Source: Glomus cerebriforme
Taxonomy: Eukaryota > Glomeromycota > Glomeromycetes > Glomerales > Glomeraceae
DNA length: 11,145 nucleotides
Reading direction: 5' to 3'
Assembly (NCBI GenBank): GCA_003550305.1
Contig: QKYT01000002.1
Span: forward strand, 341,776 to 352,920
Each line of letters starts with the position of its first letter. Positions within the stretch are counted from its first letter, which is position 1. The notes beneath the pieces are model-generated. The model was not told the origin of the DNA. It did not search any database and saw only the letters and a list, made by a program, of their open reading frames with translations. Shown one piece after another: positions 1-10,189 of this stretch. A program made the translations under genes and the position numbers.

Positions 1-65
1 ATAAATAAAAAGTCTCCTGTAAAGAACTTAAATTATTAATTAGATATCAACCTATTAAATTCAAT

Positions 66-3300
<3,235 letters not shown>

Positions 3301-3877
3301 CTTTTGAAGTAATTAGGAAAGAAAAAGGTGTAGAGATATAATTAGGGCGTTTCGTCGTAAAGATTTGTTATTTTACGATGAATAGTGAAATGTGATTATC
3401 ATTATCTTGTTAAATCTACAAATCTGATCATTTTCATTAATTTTTTTTGTAGATCCGTAACTCCCTAATTTTGTTCTATTGGTTAAAATAAAGATCTCGT
3501 AAGAAACGATCTTATCTCTTAATGTTAATTATTCTAGAATTAATAAACGCACTTTAAAAGATAATAATTTAATGAAAAGATGTCAGTAAATCAATATATT
3601 TTTTGATCAGGGAAAGGCGTTTTTATTAATAATAATATGAATACCGAGGATTTTTTTTTTTTTTAAAAAAAAAAAAAATTGTATGTCAATATACGATGCA
3701 AAGAGCTAAAAAAGAGTGTAGAATATACTGATCAAACGAAAAGTGTTAATTTATAATTTACATTTGATTATCTAAAAATATATTTATTAAGATTCGGAAC
3801 TGCGCCATAATCAGTATACGCCAATTTTTGTACTATCTTAAGTCATTTCTTTTCTCCTTTTTTTTTATAAAATCGCG
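3301..3877. promoter_or_regulatory. Divergent promoter region between VMA1 and the Alb1-like gene
   Basis: About 580 bp of AT-rich DNA lies between two divergent start codons, so it should carry both promoters and 5' UTRs. I see no clear TATA box on either side. Visible structure: a 7-bp inverted repeat TCGTAAA / TTTACGA (3355-3361 and 3372-3378), a perfect run of 14 T followed by 14 A (3651-3678), and 9-bp inverted arms at 3724-3732 and 3810-3818. No open frame of note is present. Confidence 0.6.
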
Positions 3878-4325
3878 ATGGGTAAACCAAGTACGTGATT
3901 TTTTTTATAATAGTTTACATAATCTTTCAAAGTTAACCATTCTTTCCTTTGAAATATGATATAGAACGAAATAGAATGCAAATGCAAATTGATAATGAGC
4001 CAACGCCTCCAAAATCTATGAATGTTGATAAATGGTCTCTTTCTTCACCGGGAAGTAAGTTTATTTCACTGTAATGTTTCATGAGTGAAATTTAATTAAC
4101 GTATTTTTAAATAATTTAGTTAAGTCCATTAATTCACGTGCAGAAGCTGATAGTTTACTTCACAAAATCAAAAAGAAACCGAAAACACTTCGAGCGAAAG
4201 CGAAAAAAAGACGAGAACAAGGTATAAACCGAGCCTTGGTTATTAAGGAGAAAGTGGAAATTAAAATTGCGAAATCATTAGAGAAATTGAATAAAAAGAA
4301 ACGTTTAAAGTCAATCCGGGAATAA
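3878..4325 (+). CDS. Small basic protein resembling ribosome-assembly factor Alb1 (102 aa, 3 exons)
   Basis: Exons 3878-3890, 3965-4054 and 4120-4325 join in frame through two GT-AG introns (GTACGT donor, 74 bp; GTAAGT donor, 65 bp) to give 102 residues ending in TAA. The protein starts MGKPKRNR, has a short acidic/proline segment (DNEPTPPKS), then the sequence KSINSRAEADSL and a strongly Lys/Arg-rich helical C-terminal half with AKAKKRREQGINRA and KIAKSLEKLNKKKR. Fungal Alb1, which works with Arx1 on pre-60S ribosome export, has a comparable SRA segment and a basic tail of the type Q-G-x-x-RA ... KxAKS, so an Alb1-like role is my best guess from memory of the family. Any small nuclear or nucleolar RNA-binding protein is possible. 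A simpler start at 3976 would lose the first eight residues; I prefer 3878 because the spliced frame is open and gives a typical basic N-terminus. Confidence 0.72.
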
Positions 4326-4409
4326 ATTATTCAAAAAAAAGTAATTTATTTATTCAATTATCTTTAATTACTAAATTATTTTTGCGATATCTAATTTTAA
4401 TTATTTGAT

Positions 4410-6544
4410 TTAGTGAATAGACTTTGTGCGTTTTCTTCCACTCTCTTTATTAGCATGTAGATATATAAAGTAAGGGCGCTCCGCTTTTAATTTCAAATAG
4501 ACTTTGAAAAATAAACAAATATGGGTTAGTTAATATATTATATAAGTAACAAAATTAAATAATAAAAAATATATATAATTACTTCTGTCAAGATCCAATT
4601 CAATTACACATCTATTCCTTATTAAAGCCAACATAGGCCAAGTAGATTGTTCTCCTTTCAAAATCCAATAGTCCAAAGATGAGTGATCTGGGTTAGAGAA
4701 CAGAGTTTTAAAATCCTAAAAAGAAAAAGTTAAAAAACATTTTTTAGTTTTTATCAAAGTAAATTTTTTTTTTTTTTTTTTACTTACCGAGAATGAAAGA
4801 TAAGGAACAATAGTAACATTTCCTGAAACTTTTTCATCAACAAAACCTCGAAACATGTTTGGAAGAAGACGCATATGTTCAAGTTGATTGATTCTGTGTC
4901 TGAATTCAGATGACAAAAGATGACCACATTTAATCAATATATTACTACCAAATTGTTCCTTTGCCATGAAAGGAGCGATATACGGATTTGCTTGAGAGAC
5001 AATAAAATGATTGACATTGAATAATTCAGAAATTCTTGTCAATGGAGATTCACTCTCGGTTGGAACCGCATCCGTCCATTTTCTCCATTTTATTTCAGTT
5101 GGAGCCCATTGTACAATATTTCCAGCTTTATCTTTGGCCAACAAATCAACACTATCGTACAATCCTAACATAGCAGTAGAAGCACAAGCTGCGCTACGTA
5201 TCAATACATTAGGTGCGGTCAAATAATTGAGTAGTTGAGGGACTTCAAATTTTCTAGTTGATGATACTGTGATATTTAATATTCTTTTTGTTTTCGCGTA
5301 CGCTTCCTATGTAATATAAAAAAAAAAAAAAGTTTATTAATCCGTCAAGGGGAAAGAAAGAAAGGGTGAAATAAATTAAATTACTTCAAATGTGAGATCT
5401 CCAACGTTACTTCGAACACATTCTTCCAACACTTTAACGTCCATAAAGTAACCTAAATTTCAAGAAATAGATATAAGAAAAATAAAATTAAAGAGATCAA
5501 AAAAAAAACTTTTAAAATCACTTACCATGTTTTAAGAATCTACTTATTTTTCTTCTAACATTTCCTTTCCTTCCTTTTTTAGCAAAAGCACCTAAATCCA
5601 CACCACCTTCTTCAAAGATACTTGGTAATTCTTCATCAGTTCTAATACAAACTAGAGCGGCTATTAAAGCTCCGATAGCAGTACCACTAATAATTCTAGG
5701 CAATAGACCATGTTTATTTAACGCTTTAACAACTCCTAAATGATATAAACCAAATGTTGCTCCACCATATAATACCAAAGCGGTACATCCGAATGATTGA
5801 CGTGTATCATTAAAAAATTCTAATTTTGAATATTGTGGAAGATCTATAAAATCTTTGTCTCCTATATGATCTAATTGAGTCAATACCTCTTTTGTATAAT
5901 CTTCTATTAATTGTTTGGTTCCTAAATATGATCTGCAAAACAATCTTGGATCATTTATACCTCCCAAATTTCGTAAAAGACCTGATCTTAACATATAAAT
6001 CATTGATAAAACATCATTACTTTCGCGAACATCTTTAAGATGATTCAATCTTTTTTGAATCATAATATAATCATAGTATGGTGATGCCGGATTCTTTTTC
6101 CATTCATCATTTGCTAAAATAAATGAAAAAATATGTTGATTAATAGTTATTTTGTTTCAAAAAAAAAAAAGGTTAGTTAAACTATTTACTTACCTAAAAG
6201 ACTAAAATATTTACAAATAATAATATTTCTTGTTAATATAAAGTTTATTTTTTTTTTTTTAAAAAAAAAAAGATCAAATTACAATATTTACTTGTCCAAC
6301 TCGTGCGCTTTTTTACGCCATTCTACGTATGTTTTCGCATGTTGCATTTCATTTCTCAGTATCTCCGCCGGTGTCTTTTTACGTCTCAATTTCTACAAAA
6401 AGACAAAATAAATTTTAATAATAAAAAAAAAATATCAATATAAATATACAAATTAAAAATTAGTACTTGAATCCATGAAAAAGAAACTTGTAATATTCGA
6501 ACAACTACTGCGGATACAATTACAGTTATGATATTGAAAATCAT
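4410..6544 (-). CDS. Patatin-like triacylglycerol lipase homologue (Tgl3/4/5-SDP1 type), nucleophile Ser replaced by Ala
   Basis: Family members hydrolyse triacylglycerol at lipid droplets. Exons: 6544-6467, 6392-6292, 6201-6194 (8 nt), 6113-5526, 5452-5385, 5306-4788, 4715-4583, 4501-4410; in-frame total 528 residues. Order of parts: hydrophobic N-terminal segment (residues 2-24), the conserved pre-domain (KTPAEILRNEM, TYVEW, NDEWKKNPASPYYDY), then the patatin domain. The oxyanion loop GGATFG is intact (179-184), but the GxSxG nucleophile elbow reads GTAIG with Ala208 (codon GCT, 5679-5677). The Asp-Gly motif reads WTDAVP (Asp360-Ala361). The downstream family blocks FNVNHFIVSQANP and GNVTIVP are conserved. 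The frame is uninterrupted, so decay to a pseudogene is not evident; a scaffold, regulatory or altered-activity role is an inference. Uncertain points: the start could lie further upstream (ATG at 6625 with an extra intron), and if the last intron is retained the stop is at 4530. Confidence 0.87.
4502..4582 (-). other. Proposed last intron of the patatin-like gene (81 bp)
   Basis: The donor is GTAATT at 4582 and the acceptor TTTCAAAG ends at 4502. A CTAAC branch-point-like sequence lies at 4525-4529, about 23 nt before the acceptor. The spliced frame continues for 30 codons with a basic tail (ESGRKRTKSIH) to TAA at 4412-4410. Reading through instead gives an AT-coded hydrophobic tail ending at 4530, which looks intronic. 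Confidence 0.6.
6194..6201 (-). other. 8-nt microexon of the patatin-like gene
   Basis: The minus strand reads ATTTTAG, then TCTTTTAG, then GTAAGT. The exon before it ends in phase with two spare bases (AA at 6293-6292) and the exon after it starts with CA needing one base. Inserting these 8 nt gives codons AAT CTT TTA GCA and the peptide ELDNLLANDEW, which agrees with the ELDxxLxNDEW pattern of this lipase family. Omitting it shifts the frame. Confidence 0.8.
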
Positions 6545-7101
6545 TCTACATAAATACACATCATCTATTAAAATAAAATTAAAAATAATTAAATAATTAA
6601 AAAAAAAAAGGACACGAACTAGCATTTATAGTAATCCAAGAATTAAAAAAAAAACACCAATGAAAATTATCAAAGGAAAAGGCCTTTTATTTATAAAATA
6701 ATGAAATTTAAAAATCATATGAAAATATTAATTTAGTGCATGCATTGGCACAGCACGTGTTATTAATAAATTGCATATTTGCAGCTCACCCCATGCATTA
6801 AAAAAAATTTACAAATCATTTTTATTCAAAGGGAAAATGTCAGAATAATATCTTTTGATAATCTGAGGCATGATATGATGTGACCAACGCCGTCAGATAT
6901 ACTTCAGTGTACAGTTATTATACTGACAATTAGTCAGCTGATCAAACTTTTTAAACTCTGCGGATTGGTTGACTAATATAGTATTGAGGCAAAACCTATT
7001 TAGGGAGTCGAGATTGAGATTAGCTTAATCTCAAATTGATCGTCAAAATTTCTCTATTTTTGTCTGCAACGTTAAGTTAGATCTACAGCTTCATTGTTAT
7101 G
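6545..7101. promoter_or_regulatory. Intergenic region with the lipase promoter
   Basis: It lies upstream of the minus-strand patatin-like gene and of a possible plus-strand unit. It holds a TATAAA next to an alternative upstream ATG near 6625, the palindrome TGCATGCA at 6737-6744, an E-box CACGTG at 6754-6759, a CTGAC/GTCAG inverted repeat around 6922-6936, and a 9-bp hairpin at 7014-7034. No coding frame is convincing in this stretch. Confidence 0.5.
7014..7034. repeat. Perfect inverted repeat, 9-bp arms, 3-nt loop
   Basis: TTGAGATTA (7014-7022) and TAATCTCAA (7026-7034) are exact reverse complements around GCT. It could be a dimeric transcription-factor site or a small hairpin; it lies about 70 bp before the TATA-like box at 7102. 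Confidence 0.6.
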
Positions 7102-7109
7102 TATAAAAA
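7102..7109 (+). promoter_or_regulatory. TATA-like box
   Basis: TATAAAAA on the plus strand lies about 55 bp before the ATG of the small spliced frame at 7157, a sensible distance for a core promoter with a short 5' UTR. In AT-rich DNA this match alone is weak evidence. Confidence 0.35.
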
Positions 7110-7156
7110 CGTCGAGCCTCCAATGGTGAAGGAATTAACAACATATATTTTCATCT

Positions 7157-7380
7157 ATGACGATTTATTTATACAGTAATAATTATTCATCATTCATTTT
7201 TTTTTTTTAAAAAAAAAGTTGAATAGATCATTTTTATTCCGATCTCTTTTTATTTCTTCTCACCCAAATTTAAACCTTCACTTTTTTCCTATTTTAGATG
7301 GTTATTTCTTTGAGAACTGCTACTGCTACATGCGATCATACCTAAAGAAGATGTCACAAGGTTCATTTTCGATGGGATGA
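7157..7380 (+). CDS. Possible small spliced gene, 33 aa, unknown function
   Basis: Exons 7157-7175 and 7298-7380 join in frame across a 122-bp intron with GTAATA donor and a pyrimidine-rich TTTTAG acceptor, giving 33 residues and a TGA stop. The peptide is rich in aromatic residues and has two cysteines (NCYCYMR). I do not recognise it. Support is indirect: a TATA-like box upstream, an AATAAA signal at 7489-7494 downstream, and base composition clearly less AT-rich than the flanks from about 7310 to 7435. Another frame of the same island stays open after a TAA near 7344 and reads HFRWDEQGANLYGYTNTAVV, which looks protein-like. A decayed gene fragment is therefore an equally good explanation. 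Confidence 0.22.
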
Positions 7381-7488
7381 ACAGGGAGCGAATTTATATG
7401 GTTATACAAATACTGCGGTGGTGCGAATCACGGTAATACGAAGTGTTCACACATTTTGTTCATTACATGTTTATTTATTTGTGTTTGT

Positions 7489-7494
7489 AATAAA
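7489..7494 (+). terminator. Candidate polyadenylation signal AATAAA
   Basis: AATAAA on the plus strand lies about 110 bp after the stop of the possible small gene and just before the sequence returns to AT-only repeats. It could equally be chance in this composition. Confidence 0.3.
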
Positions 7495-7660
7495 GCGAAA
7501 TATATTTATTTAATATCATAAATTACATACATACATATATATACTATATATACTGTATCTATTTTTTTAATTTTTTTTTGTTTTTTTTTTTTTTTTTACA
7601 TATTTTCCCGATCTATAATTTATATAATACAAAGATATCTTAATAATCTTATTTAAAAAC
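7495..7660. other. Low-complexity spacer (TA-rich and T-tracts)
   Basis: It contains TACA/TATA simple repeats around 7525-7553 and long T-runs at 7560-7597. It includes the 3' UTR of the minus-strand HMG gene; no other feature is visible. Confidence 0.5.
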
Positions 7661-8368
7661 TTATAATAATCTCATTCCTTCTTTATAATTATCGTTGGAT
7701 GTTGGAAATAACGAAAAAAATATTTCATCTTCTTTAGGTTCATCGTATAATTCAAAATCAACGTCAAGGTTTGGAAACGAGTCAACATTCGTCGGAATAT
7801 TTATCGTATTATTATTTATCGTGTTGTTATTTATCGGGTTATTATTTATCGTATTATTTATCGTGTTATTTATCGTATTATTATTTATCGTATGATTTGT
7901 TATTAATTCTTTCTTGGTTTCGGATTTTTTTATTTTAGTAAATTTTCTCTTTGGACGATATGTATGATCAGTATAAAAAGAATTATGAATTTCTTTTGCA
8001 GCCATTGATATAATTTCAAAAAATCTAATAACGTGCAAAGGCTGCATTTTCCATGCTTTACTAGCAAGATACGAGATCTCATTTATTGTTAATTGTTGAT
8101 TTAGATTAGGATGTTGTTTCTTAATTTTTACGGTATAATCTTTTAAGAATAATATAAAGGCATCCTGCGGCCTCTCTGGTAATCCATTTGACTTTAAAAT
8201 TAATTCGGGAATGGATAATGTCAAATCATACGGAGGTTTTTCGACAGCTGAAGACGTATAAAAAGACATTAAAGTTTGAAACGCGGAGTATTGCGAATGT
8301 GCAAAAGTTGATGTAAGAGAATTTGTTTGTGATTTATCATTTATATAATTTGACTTTGATTTCGGCAT
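7661..8368 (-). CDS. MATA-HMG-type HMG-box protein 1 (235 aa)
   Basis: This is a single-exon gene for a putative sequence-specific DNA-binding protein of the fungal mating-type HMG class. A short conserved stretch PPYDLTLSIPELI (45-57) precedes the HMG box at about residues 66-142: RPQDAFILFLKDY, then NEISYLASKAWK with core Trp106, then AAKEIHNSFYTDHTYRPKRK. Unlike typical boxes (RPxNAF, Y/F-RKD) it has Asp at the Asn position and Leu in place of Arg in FLKD. The basic end (KRKFTKIKKSETKK) may be a nuclear signal. After it comes an Asn/Thr/Ile repeat (157-190) and an acidic tail (DVDFELYDEPKEDE) that could be an activation region. It shares its start (MPKSKS) with the gene at 10190. Such genes are numerous in Rhizophagus and mostly of unknown role; a link to mating is not shown. 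Confidence 0.9.
   Translation of the reverse strand: MPKSKSNYINDKSQTNSLTSTFAHSQYSAFQTLMSFYTSSAVEKPPYDLTLSIPELILKSNGLPERPQDAFILFLKDYTVKIKKQHPNLNQQLTINEISYLASKAWKMQPLHVIRFFEIISMAAKEIHNSFYTDHTYRPKRKFTKIKKSETKKELITNHTINNNTINNTINNTINNNPINNNTINNNTINIPTNVDSFPNLDVDFELYDEPKEDEIFFSLFPTSNDNYKEGMRLL
7797..7893 (-). repeat. In-frame 12/15-nt tandem repeat coding Asn-rich tract
   Basis: About seven units built on the plus-strand core TTTATCG(T/G) followed by one or two TTA-like triplets recur every 12 or 15 bases. All unit lengths are multiples of three, so the HMG frame is kept. They code repeated TINN and TINNN units in HMG protein 1. Such tracts commonly vary in copy number between strains. Confidence 0.8.
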
Positions 8369-8419
8369 TTTGAATAAACCTTTTGGTTTTTTTTTCGATT
8401 TTGGAAGGAAGCAAAATGA

Positions 8420-8429
8420 TTGCTAAAGA
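8420..8429 (-). promoter_or_regulatory. Upstream element shared with HMG gene 2 (copy 1)
   Basis: On the gene strand the element reads TCTTTAGCAA, about 50 bp before the start codon, followed by AAAATCGA nearer the ATG. The same pair of words occurs upstream of the HMG gene at 10948. With its pyrimidine-rich lead-in it also resembles a 3' splice site, so a 5'-UTR intron acceptor is an alternative to a protein-binding or initiator site. Confidence 0.4.
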
Positions 8430-8502
8430 TAAAAAAAAAAAAAAAAGGAAAAGAGCTTTAGATCCTATTTATAAAAAAATTTTTTATGTTTATAATATAA
8501 AA

Positions 8503-8509
8503 TTATATA
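8503..8509 (-). promoter_or_regulatory. TATA-like box upstream of HMG gene 1
   Basis: TATATAA on the minus strand lies about 135 bp before the start codon. The second HMG gene has the same word at a similar relative place. The match is easy to obtain by chance in AT-rich DNA. Confidence 0.3.
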
Positions 8510-8817
8510 ATGCTCCTTTCTCCGGTTGAAAATGGCTAATTATACCGAATAAGGGAACAGCAATCTCCGATCTTCACAATACTTGATATCATTGCTTTTA
8601 CTACGTGGCATAACAAAGTAATTATGTACATCAGCCCGAATATACTTTACTCAACATATTCGGTAATACTTTATTTTAAAATCTTGTCTATATGTCATTG
8701 CTTGCTTAGCTTGCTCAGTTTTCTTAATTAAGATTAGTCTTGGAGATTTTCTTAGCGGCAAAAAATAGGTCTTGGTAGTTACACATGCTTATAATTCGTT
8801 TCAAAAATTATGGGTTC

Positions 8818-8886
8818 GAAAAAAAAAAATAATAATTTTTATTTTTAATTTTTTTTTTTAAAAAAAAAAATAAAAAAAAAAAAAAA

Positions 8887-8921
<35 letters not shown>
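8818..8921. repeat. A/T homopolymer block
   Basis: Roughly 100 bp made almost only of alternating long A and T runs, including about 17 A, then 20 T, then 13 A. Self-complementary runs like this could form hairpins and exclude nucleosomes. Exact lengths are prone to sequencing error. Confidence 0.8.
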
Positions 8922-10099
8922 GAAACAATTTTATTAAACAAACCCAGTCTTTTTCTTTCTTTCAATAATCTAAGGGTCCGAACGTGAAAATTTTCCGAAA
9001 GAAATATTTGTAACAATAAATAAAACCTTTTAATAAAAAGGAAAAAAAGAATTTCACAAAAGATTTTCTAACAAAAAAAAGTACGAATGAAAAGGAACCA
9101 ATTGAAAGCAACTTTTTTTTTGTGGAAAGGTGGGTAATTATGAGTAAGTTTACTATTTTTGTAACAATATATAATATGTAATGTAAATCAATTTTGAATG
9201 CACGGTAATATGAGTCAGTTATTTTGCACACACCAAGACTACTTTAATCGAATTCCAACACATTTTACTACGCCAAATTTATTTTTGTTAGTCGAACAAA
9301 CTTTCCGACCTTTTAAACTAATTTGACATCATATTATTTTTGTGATAACATAAACGGTTATCTTATCTTATCGTGAGAAACAATATATTTCTCTACATAT
9401 TTACGTAATTTGTGTTAATCTTTAACTCCGCTAATGTTCAAGAGAGTCTTAGAAGGTTTAATATTATTAATTTTTAAGTTCAACCCTTTTTTTTTTTATA
9501 TTTCATTTTATGTTCCATCGGAAACATCCGGATATCTGGATTGACGGATTGACTGAGGCTAATTCGTTTTAAAAAATAATTAATAACAAAAATGGATAAA
9601 ATGTTTGAAGATTAAAAATGAGTCAATAACAAATGTTCCAGAAGGTTAACAAAAAAACTGTAATCTCCGCATTAACCAATCAAAAGTCAATTCGAAAATT
9701 CGAAAGGTTACACGCGGTCAAAAAATGAACTAGAATTCTTTAAAAGAAATATTGAAGAAATTCGAAAGTTATAAATAATGAATTTGTTCAAGATCTTCAG
9801 AATAATTTATAATTTTTTATTGGATAAAAAAAAAAATTTTTTTATTTTGATTACTAATTCGATTTTTTATAAATGGATGACGCATGAAAAAAATAACCCA
9901 ACAAATCATGTGATTTTTTCATATACTATATTACACTATATACATTCATCTTAAATTTTAATACTTTGTTAAATTTACTTATTTTGGACATCAAATTAAA
10001 AAAAAAAAGCCGGCTTTAAAAATTGCTTATAATAAAAACATATAAAATATATATATACATATATATATACAATCTTAAATTAAAACGTAAATAAAGGGC

Positions 10100-10121
10100 T
10101 TATTATTATTATTATTATTAT
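10100..10121. repeat. TTA trinucleotide microsatellite
   Basis: About seven uninterrupted TTA/TAT units lie in the 3' flank of the second HMG gene. It is non-coding and likely length-variable. Confidence 0.8.
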
Positions 10122-10189
10122 CATCTGAAAAAAAAAAAAAAAAAATAATCGAATGACTTGGCGTTTAAAAGTAATTATAACAAAACAAA

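Larger units (their letters stand above)
8510..10180. other. Long gene-free AT-rich spacer between the HMG paralogues
   Basis: I see no convincing gene on either strand in about 1.7 kb. It holds a dense A/T homopolymer block (8818-8921), 9-bp inverted arms TACCGAATA / TATTCGGTA (8543-8551 and 8657-8665), an A-run followed by T-run near 9825-9843, TA dinucleotide repeats (about 10046-10071) and a TTA microsatellite (10100-10121). An 89-codon minus-strand open frame at 8962-9231 codes only AT-driven hydrophobic and lysine residues. The distal part upstream of 8510 may include HMG gene 1 control sequence. Confidence 0.55.

Noticed and set aside
3724..3818. 9-bp inverted arms TATACTGAT / ATCAGTATA spaced by 77 bp
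   Set aside because: Looks like a tiny MITE, but arms this short are expected by chance in AT-rich DNA and no target-site duplication is visible.
5011..5226. Plus-strand frame opposite the lipase exon
   Set aside because: Antisense of the conserved patatin exon.
6386..6625. 79-codon hydrophobic frame read as one gene
   Set aside because: It contains exon 1 of the lipase homologue (6467-6544) plus intron and upstream sequence read through; not a separate gene.
7695..7895. Plus-strand frame rich in I, V, L, F opposite HMG gene 1
   Set aside because: It is the antisense reading of the Asn-rich tandem repeat and part of the HMG gene; its hydrophobic repeat is a by-product.
8543..8665. 9-bp inverted arms TACCGAATA / TATTCGGTA
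   Set aside because: Arms too short, no duplication at the ends and no internal structure; probably chance.
8811..8819. GGTTCGAA resembling a tRNA/SINE B-box followed by an A-rich tail
   Set aside because: No matching A-box, no cloverleaf and no acceptor stem can be formed from the upstream sequence.
8962..9231. 89-codon open frame on the minus strand
   Set aside because: It codes mostly Phe, Ile, Leu, Tyr and Lys from AT-rich DNA, has no recognisable motif, no neighbours and no clear promoter; expected by chance in this composition.
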